Below, piece after piece: positions 17,801 through 26,211 of a DNA stretch of 64,000 bases (positions are counted from its first letter, which is position 1; each line of letters starts with the position of its first letter). The DNA is taken from NCBI GenBank assembly GCA_934661195.1, contig CAKUJD010000004.1:124001-188000 (forward strand), in the 5' to 3' direction. The position numbers were made by a program, and so were the translations under genes. The notes under the pieces are model-generated. The model had not been told where the DNA came from and did not search any database. It was given only the letters and a program-made list of their open reading frames with translations. The DNA is from an uncultured Muribaculaceae bacterium (lineage in GTDB: Bacteria > Bacteroidota > Bacteroidia > Bacteroidales > Muribaculaceae).

Positions 17801-17967
17801 GTCGAGCTGCTTGTCTCGCTTACCCACGTCTTGGAGTTTGGCTCCACATTGATGGTGGTCCACGAGGCATCGTCGTGCAGTTCGCTGCTGTAGGGAACTT
17901 GCTGCACTTGCGCCAGTGCCGTCAGCGGCAGCGCAAGGCTCACGAGTAGGGTGCTTAGTTTGTTCAT
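14833..17967 (-). CDS. Secreted adhesin-like protein with four anchor-J-like modules
   Basis: 1044 residues, signal peptide MNKLSTLLVSLALPLTALAQ. Four MAM/choice-of-anchor-J-like modules alternate with FN3-like domains: about 22-175 (DDWYVSPAI), 290-430 (DDWLITPPL), 547-690 (DDYLLTPPF) and 804-960 (DDWAIGPRI). Each carries the repeated Asp-Asp-Trp/Tyr...Pro signature before a hydrophobic strand. The C terminus (SISLDGLNAGVYVISAKIGG then VVCKVVK) is a typical Bacteroidetes T9SS type A-like sorting tail. It lacks the propeller and CARDB-like parts of its two larger neighbours. Function is unknown; carbohydrate or protein binding at the surface is inferred. A -7-like element (TAATTTTG, 18077-18070) lies about 100 bases upstream. 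Confidence 0.82.
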   Translation of the reverse strand: MNKLSTLLVSLALPLTALAQVQQVPYSSELHDDASWTTINVEPNSKTWVSETSSSTYKAADGAAGGVKYTYDRTYAADDWYVSPAIHLVAGKEYKMKLWSKTSSSKENYAVVLAAGNTAPVLSGGKRLLDKNNYSNSTWKKDAVTFTVDSTGDYNFALYCYSVADRYNVYCTKFWVGENILTPGSVTGLTATEGENDALTVTLKWTLPTTDDDGAALPEGKDLTGIKVYRDGHLAATLSGSATTFTDDAANGLTAGFHTYAVEALIGDAVSAQATVKTKYVGPVEAQAIPWASDFSTQDAFDALWTVVKGEKSGASASWSFYTSTYSGNAAKLYVGSGKTEDDWLITPPLKFEKAGAYKVTLNAHYGSSKTNFQVCLGKGKAPADFTTVIDSITSMPYTATDYPMLFEVPEAGTYYIGLHAATASSSYSTYYVSSVKVAEEVVTPQQVADPTATIDGNTIKVAWTNPSKNVIGKDLSSLTKAEVYRDGELKATIANPTPGSKGEWTDEAPANGINTYWVIAYNENGAAQGDTVKAASKWFGDPTQTLPYSYDFKDAKLFGLYTAVDQNNDGYTWAYKGQAAQLLKSSDDYSKADDYLLTPPFNLEPGYYKLSFKANGPRYSSLSSGIVADPANPKGTFTGEQKVTTMAYAAAASNVIKVDTAGTYHFAWYCNESFAKSDANMAVSDISIEKMAVVPGVATGLKVTPDPNMLLKATFEWTNPTGTNVEGVAADNLVKAVILRNGVAIDSVTTGLKPGEASQYVDSNVPEAGTYTYSVEIYNAAGKSQSKAPSVESEWIGAGKNVPYTADYAEWSIFNVNNDKNTWGDEITWNRNSDNSKVYIVSNNNTPDDWAIGPRINFVEGNTYIITVKSWTGMDGEPPYTWNLAYGSAPKPESMTGTLKAITTTVKNAADAQTDTIVVKAVQELPTTQDATDPELVILAGVRTIGYHAVNKGAVQIGEMTVTEKRKPSTGISSVEQAGAVTYAAGVATFAATAQSVVVADLSGKVVAKATNADSISLDGLNAGVYVISAKIGGKRVVCKVVK

Positions 17968-18450
17968 CGTTTAACTATAATTTTGGTTTTCGTTTGTTGT
18001 TATAGCACTTTATGGCTTCGGAAAGCGGCTTGTGAATTTTTGCTTTCGGGAAAAGAAATTACTGTGTTGCAAAATTAACAAAATAATTCAAAACTAAACG
18101 ATTTATATGAAGAATTAATGCACTTTCGTGGGTAAAAACTATTTTTTGACATCATAATGTACTCAATTTAAGCAAAAAGCTAAAAATGCATATATTCAAT
18201 AACGCAATTGTGGCATTTTGTGTGGCAAAATGGCATTGCCATAGTTTTTTTGCTGATGTAATTGTTAGTTACGCGATAATGGTGTATATTTTTTTTGTGA
18301 TTTATATTAAATTTGTAACGATTATCTGGCGGTGCATGGCAATGTAGTGCGTGCGTTATGCATCAACGGACAGCGCTTGTGATCAAAGTTAGTGTTTACA
18401 CGACTGCCGCTGTGAGCGCTCGGCAGTCACCACAAAAAATGTTTAGCTTG
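17968..18450. other. AT-rich divergent regulatory region of two adhesin-like genes
   Basis: 483 bases without a gene. -7-like elements occur for the leftward gene (TAATTTTG on the minus strand, 18077-18070) and the rightward gene (TAAATTTG, 18308-18315), but neither has a TTTG at 19-21 bases. Apart from long A/T runs I see no strong inverted repeat. Confidence 0.45.
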
Positions 18451-21400
18451 ATGAGAAAATTCTCACGTTTCGTTTTTATGGCGGTGCTATGCGCGCTGTG
18501 CTCCATGGCCATGGCGGCACAGACTGCTGATGCCCCCGTCAAAAACGCAAAAGTTCAAACGGGAGCCGACGTCACTGCCGCCCAGCCAAGGGACGCGCAC
18601 TATGTGTCGCCACCCGTTGTGAAGAGCGGCGAACTGCCGCAAAAATTCACAAAGTTAGTTGCCCAGAGTTCGCGTGGCGCGAAGTCGCGCGTGCGCAGGG
18701 CGGCTGCCGACAGCGCGGCAATGCCAAAGCTGATAGGCAACGTGATCTATTCGAAAACGTTGAAGTCATACGGCATGTATGAAATCGCCACCACAGAAGG
18801 CGGCGAATTCAAGCAGCTGCAGACTAACGTCGACGCCACCAACGGCGGCGTGTGTGTCGACGGTGTGTATTACGCCGTGGCCGGCTCGCCCTATGGATTC
18901 AACAAATATAAGGTGAAGGTCAACAGCTATGATGCCGACACTTGGGACTTGATTGAGTCGCGCACCAACGAAGATGCCGGCCTCATTGCCGACGATGTGG
19001 CCTACGACCCTGTCACGGGCCGCGTGTATGGCTGCTTTATGAGCGACGACTGCATGAGCTATGTGTTTGGCTACATCGACTATGCCACTATGAAGCGCAC
19101 GGTGATCAAGGCCAACTTCAACAGGTTGAATGCCATAGCCATCGACAAGAATGGCGTGATATATGGCGTGCAGATCGACGGCAATCTTGTGAAAGTCGAC
19201 AAAGAGACTGGCAACACCACGGTGATAGGCAGCACAGGACTGTCGCCCAAATACTCTTCGTCGGCCACAATCGACCCCACCACCAACAAGATGTATTATG
19301 CGATTTCGGACGCACACGATAACTCGTATCTGGTAGAGATCAACACTTCCGACGCCTCTACCACCATACTGCTTCAGTATGCCAACGGCGAAGAAATCAC
19401 CGGCCTCTACATCCCCACCCCTCTCAACCCCGAAGCCCCAGCCCCCGTCACGGGACTGGGACTTAATTTTGTGGACAACTCGCTGACGGGCACCATCGAC
19501 TTCACCGCGCCCACTGCCACCAACGGCGGCACTGCCGGCACCGGCTCGCTGGGCTACACCATTACGCTCAACGGCAATGAGTTTGCCACTGGCACTATGA
19601 GTTACGGCCAAAAAGTGTCGGTGCCGCTCACCGTGCAGGCTCCAGGCACTTATTTGGTGGCTGTGGTAGCCTCCAACACCGCCGGCCGCAGCAGCAAGGT
19701 CAAGGCTGAAGCCTACATAGGCTCGGGCGTGCCCAAGGCCCCTACGGCAAAGCTTGAGCGCAACGGCAACAGTTTCAACGTGAGCTGGACCCGAGTGTCG
19801 GAGACTGCTACTGGCGGATATTTTGACCCCAGTAAGGTGACATATAAGGTAACCCGCTACCCCGACTCGGTGGTTGTGGCAAGCGCCACTGCCGACACAG
19901 CGCTGGTCGACAATGTGGCCGAGCCGGCCAACCTCACTGGTTACTACTACACCGTGGTGGCCAACTTCGATGGAATGGAATCGGCCGCTGCAAAGACCAA
20001 TATGGTGGTTATCGGCAAGATTGTGCCACCCTACGCACAGATGTTCGACATCAGCGGATCGGTGCAGGGCTACACCATAATCGACGCCAACAACGACGGC
20101 TACATGTGGGAGTGGCAAAAAGGCGGATACATGCGTGTGCGCTACAACAGCAAAAGTAAGACCGACGACTGGATTGTGACTCCGCCGGTGAAGCTGGAGA
20201 AGAACAAGTCGTATAAGATCTCGTTTGACGTGTGGGGCACCAACCAGCGCAATGCCGAGGTGGTAGAGGTGAAATATGGCTCAGCAGCCACTGCCGAGGC
20301 CATGCAGCATGTGCTTCTTGAGCCCGACACCCTGCTTGCCTACACCGTGAACTCCCCCAAGCACGTGAGCGTGCGCCTCACTGCCGATGCCGATGGTGTG
20401 TACTACATAGGTTTCCACGGAATCAGCGAGGCCAACAAATATGGCCTCAACCTCGACAACATCGAAATTGAGCATGGCGTGAGCACAGCCACACCGGCTG
20501 CTCCGCAGAATCTGGTGGTGACTCCCGCCTCCGATGGAGCAAAGACCGCCACAATCACATTCACCTGCCCCACCAAGAACAGCGACAGCTCAGCCCTTGA
20601 GAGCATTTCGAAGGTAGAGGTGCTGCGTGCCGACAGTGTGATAAAGGTGTTTGACAATCCGACTCCTGGGGCCGAACTTACCTATACCGACACTGTGGCA
20701 CAAAACGGCAGCTACACCTACAAGGTGGTGGCATACAGTGAATTTGGCGCTGGCACTCCTGCCGAGACCACTGTGAAGATAGGCAACAGCACGCCAAAGA
20801 AGCCCGAAACTGTGAAAATAGCCGAGACCAGCAATGTGGGTGAGGTGGGCATCACTTGGAGTGCCGTAGACGAAGACGTGGACGGCCACAAATTCAGCGT
20901 CGGCGATGTGACCTACACCATTCTCGACGATGAAGAAAAAGTTGTGGCCACTGGCATTACTGGCACAAGCTACACGCACCAGGCCGTGGCTGCCGATAAG
21001 GAGCAGACGTTTGTCTACTACTATGTGAAGGCTGTGTCGGGCGACATGGAGTCGGAGAGCAACTACAGCAACATGATTCCTGTGGGCACACCCTATGCCG
21101 TGCCCTTCACCGAGTCGGTTGCCGAAGGCAAGACTTCATCGATATTCGGACTCAAGACCATCAATCCCACAGGCTCGTGGCAAGTGGGCGTGGATGGCCT
21201 GTACAGCGACATCTCTTCGGCCGATGGCGATGGCGGTTACCTCTACTTTCGCGGCGACAACGTGAATGCCTCGGCCAGCATCGAGACTGGCAAGATAGCA
21301 TTGGCCGGAGTTAAAAATCCCACGCTGTCGGTTTATGTCGACAATCTGCTCAATTCCGATGGTCTTAAAGACCTTAGCGAACTCGACATCTATGCTATGA

Positions 21401-22890
21401 CGGCCGACGGCCAGACGCTGCTCAAGCACATTGTGCCCGGTGAGCTGCCCGAAGTTGGCTGGAACAAGGTGGTGATTGGCCTTGACGCCTTTGCCGGCAA
21501 GGATGTTCACTTTATGTTTGTGGCCACCACCAAAAACTACCGCAACATGGTTATCGACCAGATAAAGGTGTATTCACGCACCGACAAGAATCTTGCAATA
21601 ACCGAGATGACAGCTCCCGTCCATTGCCGTGCCAACGCAGAGTTCAAAATTGGCGTGCGCGTGGAGAACACTGGCGCCACCAATGCCGACGCTTGGCGCC
21701 TGCGCCTGACTCAAAACGGTGATGAAATGGACGACCTTAATTGCAAGGCTCTTGCCGCCGGAGAGTCGCGCCTGTATGAGTTCACCGTCAGCCCGTCGGT
21801 GGTTGGCGTGAAGGACAACAAGTATGTGGCCGAGGTGATTTGCGACGGCGATGCCGAGGCGGCTGACAACCGCGCCGAGGCCAATGTGAGCACAGTGATG
21901 CCCAACTTCCCGATTGTGGAGACCCTCACTGGCAGCAAGGGCGCCGATGGCGTGGCTCTGAGGTGGACAGCTCCCGACCTGACAAAGGCGGCTCCCGATG
22001 AGACTTTTGAGAACTTTGAAACTGCAGAGTCATGGGCTCACTCCTATGGCGACTGGAAGTTTATTGACTACGACAAGTCGCCGGTGATGGGCATTACAGG
22101 CGTCACCATACCCAATGTGGAGCTTGGCTCGCTGCAGTCGTTCTTTGTGATGGAGTACGACCAGACGGTGTTTGCCAACTCTAAGAACCCCCAGGCCTAT
22201 GAGTCGCACTCGGGTGTTAAGCACCTCTCCACCATGGCTTGCTACTACGAAAATGTGAAGTCGGACGACTGGGCCGTGTCGCCCGAGCTTTATGGCGGCC
22301 CGCAGCTGATATCGTTCTACGCCAAGAGCTACAGCTCATATCTCAAGGAGAACCTCGAGGTGCTGTATTCGACCACCGACACCGCCCGCACAAGCTTCAA
22401 GTCGCTTGGCGACAACACCGGCCTGCCCAACAAGTGGAGCAAGTATGAATACGAGCTGCCTCAGGGCGCCAAGTATTTTGCGCTTCGCAGCCACGGCACC
22501 GGCAACTGGATGTGCTTCATCGACGATGTGACCTACACCGGCAAGGGCACTCCAGCCAAGATGACCATAGTGGGATACAATGTGTACCGCAATGGCGAGA
22601 AGATCAACTCCGATGTGGTGACCGACTGCGAGTTTACCGACACCGAGCTGCAGCGCAGTGCAGGCGCCACCACCACAAGCTATGTGGTGACTGCCGTGTA
22701 CGACCGCGGCGAGTCGATGCCTTCGCCTGTGTATAGCTACGACGTGACGGGCGTAAGCACCATCGATGCCGACGACGCGCCGGTTGAGTGGTTCAACATT
22801 CAGGGTATGAGAATACCTGCCGACCGTCTTGAGCCGGGCGTGTATGTGCGTGTTCAGGGCAGTAAGGCAACCAAAGTGATAGTGAAGTAG
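18451..22890 (+). CDS. Giant secreted adhesin-like protein, paralogue of the 10230-14726 product
   Basis: 1479 residues from ATG 18451, chosen because MRKFSRFVFMAVLCALCSMAMA is a clean signal peptide; ATG 18439 is an alternative, and a longer frame to 18358 adds residues that do not fit. Modules: propeller-like region (about 90-330, DVAYDPVTGRVYG, IAIDKNGVIYG), FN3-like domains, J modules at about 526-680 (DDWIVTPPV), 883-1045 and 1186-1368 (DDWAVSPEL), and a CARDB-like domain at about 1046-1150 (ANAEFKIGVRVENTG). The tail is WFNIQGMRI...EPGVYVRVQGSKATKVIVK, a sorting-tail-like end. Order and distances follow the 1498-residue protein closely, so the two arose by duplication; the strands are opposite, with the 1044-residue gene between them. 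Confidence 0.82.
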   Translation: MRKFSRFVFMAVLCALCSMAMAAQTADAPVKNAKVQTGADVTAAQPRDAHYVSPPVVKSGELPQKFTKLVAQSSRGAKSRVRRAAADSAAMPKLIGNVIYSKTLKSYGMYEIATTEGGEFKQLQTNVDATNGGVCVDGVYYAVAGSPYGFNKYKVKVNSYDADTWDLIESRTNEDAGLIADDVAYDPVTGRVYGCFMSDDCMSYVFGYIDYATMKRTVIKANFNRLNAIAIDKNGVIYGVQIDGNLVKVDKETGNTTVIGSTGLSPKYSSSATIDPTTNKMYYAISDAHDNSYLVEINTSDASTTILLQYANGEEITGLYIPTPLNPEAPAPVTGLGLNFVDNSLTGTIDFTAPTATNGGTAGTGSLGYTITLNGNEFATGTMSYGQKVSVPLTVQAPGTYLVAVVASNTAGRSSKVKAEAYIGSGVPKAPTAKLERNGNSFNVSWTRVSETATGGYFDPSKVTYKVTRYPDSVVVASATADTALVDNVAEPANLTGYYYTVVANFDGMESAAAKTNMVVIGKIVPPYAQMFDISGSVQGYTIIDANNDGYMWEWQKGGYMRVRYNSKSKTDDWIVTPPVKLEKNKSYKISFDVWGTNQRNAEVVEVKYGSAATAEAMQHVLLEPDTLLAYTVNSPKHVSVRLTADADGVYYIGFHGISEANKYGLNLDNIEIEHGVSTATPAAPQNLVVTPASDGAKTATITFTCPTKNSDSSALESISKVEVLRADSVIKVFDNPTPGAELTYTDTVAQNGSYTYKVVAYSEFGAGTPAETTVKIGNSTPKKPETVKIAETSNVGEVGITWSAVDEDVDGHKFSVGDVTYTILDDEEKVVATGITGTSYTHQAVAADKEQTFVYYYVKAVSGDMESESNYSNMIPVGTPYAVPFTESVAEGKTSSIFGLKTINPTGSWQVGVDGLYSDISSADGDGGYLYFRGDNVNASASIETGKIALAGVKNPTLSVYVDNLLNSDGLKDLSELDIYAMTADGQTLLKHIVPGELPEVGWNKVVIGLDAFAGKDVHFMFVATTKNYRNMVIDQIKVYSRTDKNLAITEMTAPVHCRANAEFKIGVRVENTGATNADAWRLRLTQNGDEMDDLNCKALAAGESRLYEFTVSPSVVGVKDNKYVAEVICDGDAEAADNRAEANVSTVMPNFPIVETLTGSKGADGVALRWTAPDLTKAAPDETFENFETAESWAHSYGDWKFIDYDKSPVMGITGVTIPNVELGSLQSFFVMEYDQTVFANSKNPQAYESHSGVKHLSTMACYYENVKSDDWAVSPELYGGPQLISFYAKSYSSYLKENLEVLYSTTDTARTSFKSLGDNTGLPNKWSKYEYELPQGAKYFALRSHGTGNWMCFIDDVTYTGKGTPAKMTIVGYNVYRNGEKINSDVVTDCEFTDTELQRSAGATTTSYVVTAVYDRGESMPSPVYSYDVTGVSTIDADDAPVEWFNIQGMRIPADRLEPGVYVRVQGSKATKVIVK

Positions 22891-22922
22891 TATAAGCTGT
22901 CGCTCTGATATAACACAAAAAT

Positions 22923-22959
22923 GCGGGGGCTGTGCCAGAGATTGTGGCATGGCCCCCGC
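22923..22959. terminator. Bidirectional terminator between convergent genes
   Basis: GCGGGGGC (22923-22930) pairs with GCCCCCGC (22952-22959), with an inner TGCCA/TGGCA pair. On the minus strand ATTTTTGTG follows directly; on the plus strand the run is weaker. Confidence 0.7.
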
Positions 22960-22980
22960 TGTTCGTCTTTGTGTGCGCAG

Positions 22981-23421
22981 TTAGCCGTTTAGCCGCCACA
23001 GGGCGGCGAGCAGAGCTGCGATGATGGCTATTATTGCCCAGTAGATGCCGCGGCTTTCGCTGCGCTCAAGCGCAAGGCGGGCATCCTCCCAATGGGCAAA
23101 CTGGCCGTTGGCACACTGGGAGGCAAAGCGACAAAGGCGGCCATGGCCGCCGTGCTCTGCGGCATTGATGGCCAGCAGCAGCGCGTGGCCATAGGCGGCA
23201 ATGTCGGCCGCTGCAAGCGTGGCGGGCTCGTTGCCTATGGCTTCAACGGCCACGGTGCCGGCTTCGATGTCGAGCCTGAACGAGGCTGTGGCGATTCGGC
23301 CCGTGCGGCACTCGCAGCGCATCAGGGCCATGGCTTCGATGGCCGGCTGCCCCATTAGCGCAAGAGCGCGGGGCGTTACGGCCCCGCGCTCGATGAGTTC
23401 GGTTAAACTTGTGCTGGCCAC
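22981..23421 (-). CDS. Small tail-anchored protein of unknown function
   Basis: 146 residues starting at GTG 23421, five bases after the stop of the zinc-ribbon gene, so it is probably co-translated with it. The N-terminal 110 residues are soluble and Ala-rich; a single hydrophobic helix (YWAIIAIIAALLAALW) ends the protein just before its last residues, as in a tail-anchored membrane protein. I do not recognise the family. Its operon partners (a zinc-ribbon membrane protein and a C_GCAxxG protein) give no clear function. Confidence 0.55.
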   Translation of the reverse strand: MASTSLTELIERGAVTPRALALMGQPAIEAMALMRCECRTGRIATASFRLDIEAGTVAVEAIGNEPATLAAADIAAYGHALLLAINAAEHGGHGRLCRFASQCANGQFAHWEDARLALERSESRGIYWAIIAIIAALLAALWRLNG

Positions 23422-23426
23422 GCGCG

Positions 23427-24818
23427 CTACTTTTTAAGCTTGGCGCGGTTGGTGTAGAGGTTATACTCAATAAGGCCGCTGGCCGTGCGCACGTTTATGA
23501 TGTTTTTATCGCTGTTCTCAAAGCCGATGTTGGTGGCCTTGGGGCTGCCGGCATACACCACAAAGTTTTTGCCCTCGCTCTTGTTGAAGGCATACACTAC
23601 GCCGCCGTTGGTGAGGAACACCACATAGGCGCCGTTGGCAATCTTGTTTTTGAGGTCGCTTGAGCGGAACAGTGGCTTGTCTTTGTCGTAGGTGGATGAG
23701 CGCAAGGTCACTTCGGTGCCTTCTTTGAGCGATGCCATGGCGTCGGTGTTGTCGCTGGCCCACTTGCTGGCCGAGTTGGCCGGAGCTTCCTGCTCCTTGG
23801 CTTCGGCTTCTTCGTCGGCCTGCTCCTTTTCTTTCTTCTCGGCGTCGATTTCGTCTTGCGTCTTGATGTGCAGTATGCCTATCGATGGCACTTGGCCGTT
23901 GATGAAGTTAAACTCCAGGCCGCTGCCGCTCTTAGGCATGCACACTATGTGCTGCTGGCCGTCGTCGAGTGTCTTGTATTCGCCGTCGTAGTTCTGCGTC
24001 ACCACCTGCTGGGTGTCGATGTTATAGAGGTTGAGCGACACGTGTCCGCTCGAGCCGCTGCCTACGGCCATGTAGGCGAAATACACGTAGCGCTTGCCGT
24101 CGATTACGGTGCTTTGCGGCAGTGTGCTGGGGTCGGCCATCAGCTGTCCGGCGTCGAATGTGATGTTCTGTCCGTCGAGATAGGTGGTCTTGGCCAGCTT
24201 TATGTCCCAGTTTGTGCCGTTTTGGGTGAGGTCGTAGATTTTGTAGAACGTGTGGTCGCCCTGTCCCGACTGGAAGGTGAGTCCCACAATGTGGTCGGGG
24301 TTGCCCGTGTCGCCGCCCGGCACCCTGATGGCATACACCACCGTGGCTCCGTCGCCGCCAAAGTTGTTGTCTTGCAGCGCCTTCACGAAAATCGCATTTG
24401 AGTCTTGGATTGAGTCGGTGGCCACAGCAGTGGTGTCGGATGTGTCGGCAGGCTGCGAATTGCCGCTGAAGTAGCAGGTGCGCACGGCCACGAGGCACAA
24501 AAATGCCACAATAGCCACGGCCACAATTATGTTGCGGGCGCGCTTACGCTCATTGGGCGTCTGGCTATTGGATTGTGTAGATGGCTGCTGCGAGCCGCCG
24601 TTGCCTTCCCACTCGTTTTTGGCGGTGTCGTCGGCAGTGGTGGCCTTGCCGCACTTGGGGCAGAACATGGCGGTGGCCGGAATCTGTGCATGGCAGTGAG
24701 GGCACTCAGCCGTTTCGGGTGCGGCGGGCTTGCTCACAATAGGGGCGCCGCACTTGTTGCAGAAGGCCGAGCCTTCGGGCACCTCGTTGCCGCAGTTTTG
24801 ACATTTGATGTATCGCAT
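23427..24818 (-). CDS. Zinc-ribbon membrane protein of unknown function
   Basis: 463 residues. Two N-terminal zinc ribbons are explicit: CQNCG...CNKCG (residues 6-23) and CPHCH...CPKCG (39-56). A Ser/Gln-rich linker and one transmembrane helix (about 93-113, IIVAVAIVAFLCLVAV) follow. The remainder should be outside the membrane: a beta-rich domain (about 140-330), an acidic coiled-coil-like stretch of Glu/Lys/Ala (about 335-365), and a C-terminal beta domain (about 375-463). The layout of cytoplasmic zinc ribbon, one helix and an exported sensor-like part recalls many uncharacterised zinc_ribbon_2 proteins. No enzyme motif is seen. It is the middle gene of a three-gene operon. Confidence 0.7.
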   Translation of the reverse strand: MRYIKCQNCGNEVPEGSAFCNKCGAPIVSKPAAPETAECPHCHAQIPATAMFCPKCGKATTADDTAKNEWEGNGGSQQPSTQSNSQTPNERKRARNIIVAVAIVAFLCLVAVRTCYFSGNSQPADTSDTTAVATDSIQDSNAIFVKALQDNNFGGDGATVVYAIRVPGGDTGNPDHIVGLTFQSGQGDHTFYKIYDLTQNGTNWDIKLAKTTYLDGQNITFDAGQLMADPSTLPQSTVIDGKRYVYFAYMAVGSGSSGHVSLNLYNIDTQQVVTQNYDGEYKTLDDGQQHIVCMPKSGSGLEFNFINGQVPSIGILHIKTQDEIDAEKKEKEQADEEAEAKEQEAPANSASKWASDNTDAMASLKEGTEVTLRSSTYDKDKPLFRSSDLKNKIANGAYVVFLTNGGVVYAFNKSEGKNFVVYAGSPKATNIGFENSDKNIINVRTASGLIEYNLYTNRAKLKK

Positions 24819-24871
24819 ATGCGGTTAGATTATCTGTTGATTATATTTTGTGAATAGATTTGTCTGTTTGC

Positions 24872-25360
24872 CTATTGCCGTTCCGCCAGGTGGCGGGCAT
24901 AGATGCGGCAGGCGCATTCCACCATTTTGGCGCAAGGGCGGGCCTTGTAGTAGGCCGCTGTGCGCTCGCTGGGTCGCGGAGGTTCCACAGTGCCTGCGCG
25001 CAGGCCAAGCAGCTCGGCGCAAATCAGCGAGTCGTTCTCGGCCTTGAATTTGGCGGCCAGCTGCTGCACAAGGGCATAGTTGGCTGTGCGCTCGGGCATG
25101 TTGCCTGGTTCTGAAGGGCCGTTTTCGAGTCCGGCCAGCAGGGCCATTCCGGTCACAGCCCCGCATGTGAGCCTTAGCCGGCCCATGCCGCCGCCCATCG
25201 AGGCCGCCATGGCTGCGAGAGTGTCGCGGCTTATGCGGCCGGCATACACGTCGGCAAAAGCCAGGGCCACCGCCTGGGCGCAGTTGTAGCCCTGCTTGAA
25301 TAGCTCTACGCCGCGTGCGGCGCGCTGCTCAATATCGATGTTGATGCTGTTGTTGTCCAT
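24872..25360 (-). CDS. C_GCAxxG_C_C family protein
   Basis: 162 residues starting MDNNSINIDIEQRAA (ATG 25360; a TTG two codons earlier is less likely). The Cys pattern of the family is present: YNCAQAV, TCGAVTG, LICAELLG and a C-terminal Cys cluster (CAKMVECACRI). These proteins are thought to bind a metal or an iron-sulfur cluster and are often near redox genes; the biochemical role is unknown. It is the first gene of an operon with the zinc-ribbon protein (53-base gap) and has a good promoter at 25393-25423. Rubrerythrin is the upstream neighbour on the same strand, behind its own terminator. Confidence 0.82.
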   Translation of the reverse strand: MDNNSINIDIEQRAARGVELFKQGYNCAQAVALAFADVYAGRISRDTLAAMAASMGGGMGRLRLTCGAVTGMALLAGLENGPSEPGNMPERTANYALVQQLAAKFKAENDSLICAELLGLRAGTVEPPRPSERTAAYYKARPCAKMVECACRIYARHLAERQ

Positions 25361-25392
25361 AGTCAATAAAGTAACATTTAGTAGCTCGGCTA

Positions 25393-25423
25393 CAAATATA
25401 GCTATTTTGCCGCAATGGGCAAA
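25393..25423 (-). promoter_or_regulatory. Bacteroidetes-type promoter for the C_GCAxxG operon
   Basis: Minus strand: TTTG (25423-25420), 19 bases, TATATTTG (25400-25393). The predicted start near 25386 leaves a leader of about 26 bases. The -33 TTTG uses the last bases of the U-tract of the preceding terminator. Confidence 0.7.
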
Positions 25424-25463
25424 AAAAGGCAGAAGCCCGATGTTGAAAATCAGGGCTTCTGCC
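25421..25463 (-). terminator. Rubrerythrin terminator
   Basis: Minus-strand hairpin with arms GGCAGAAGCCC / GGGCTTCTGCC (plus 25428-25438 and 25453-25463), then TTTTTTT (25427-25421). It overlaps the -33 box of the next operon. Confidence 0.85.
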
Positions 25464-25525
25464 AGCAGTTTCCTAACTATATGCGTTGATGCTTATGCGC
25501 TGATAGCTGGGAATAGTCGGTTGCG

Positions 25526-26068
25526 TTAGTAGTTCTGTGCCAGAATCTGGAAGTACGACTGCGGGTGGTTGCACACGGGGCACACCTGCGGTGCGCTCTT
25601 GCCCACCACTATGTGGCCGCAGTTGGCGCACTGCCAAATGCAGTCGCCGTCGCGCGAGAACACTACGCGCTTCTCCACGTTGTCGAGCAGCTTGCGGTAG
25701 CGCTCCTCGTGGGCTTTCTCGATGGCTGCCACGCCAAGGAACTTCTCGGCAATCTCGTCGAAACCCTCTTCGCGTGCATCTTTGGCCATGCGCTCATACA
25801 TGTCGGTCCACTCAAAGTTTTCGCCCTCGGCAGCGGCCTTCAGGTTGTCGGCAGTGTCCTTGATGGCGCCGCCTTCAAGCAGTTTGAACCACATTTTGGC
25901 GTGCTCGCGCTCGTTGCGTGCGGTCTCCTCGAATATTGCGGCTATCTGCTGGTAGCCGTCTTTGCGTGCCTTTGATGCAAAGTAGGTGTACTTGTTGGTG
26001 GCCTGCGACTCGCCTGCGAATGCCTCGCGCAGGTTGGCTTCTGTCTTTGTTCCTTTAATATCCTTCAT
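25526..26068 (-). CDS. rbr: Rubrerythrin
   Basis: Rubrerythrin reduces hydrogen peroxide in anaerobes. The 180-residue protein (ATG 26068, [13 protein letters not shown]) has the N-terminal ferritin-like diiron domain with the family glutamates ([27 protein letters not shown]) and a C-terminal rubredoxin domain with Cys pairs CANCG and CPVCNHPQ. Length and domain order are standard. It is monocistronic, with its own promoter and terminator. A reading 32 codons longer upstream is possible but would cover the promoter. Confidence 0.96.
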   Translation of the reverse strand: MKDIKGTKTEANLREAFAGESQATNKYTYFASKARKDGYQQIAAIFEETARNEREHAKMWFKLLEGGAIKDTADNLKAAAEGENFEWTDMYERMAKDAREEGFDEIAEKFLGVAAIEKAHEERYRKLLDNVEKRVVFSRDGDCIWQCANCGHIVVGKSAPQVCPVCNHPQSYFQILAQNY

Positions 26069-26134
26069 AATAGTAAGTATTTGATAGTTATTAGTGTTTT
26101 GTGTATTCAGTCGGCATTGTTTTTGTCGACACGG

Positions 26135-26165
26135 CAAATATACGTCATTTTTTTGAATGGGCAAG
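26135..26165 (-). promoter_or_regulatory. Probable promoter of rubrerythrin
   Basis: Minus strand TATATTTG (26142-26135) matches the -7 consensus, with CTTG (26165-26162) 19 bases upstream as an imperfect -33. The leader would be about 60 bases. Confidence 0.5.
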
Positions 26166-26211
26166 CAAAAATAATTGTAATAATTACAAATTTGATATTA
26201 TTTCACATTTT

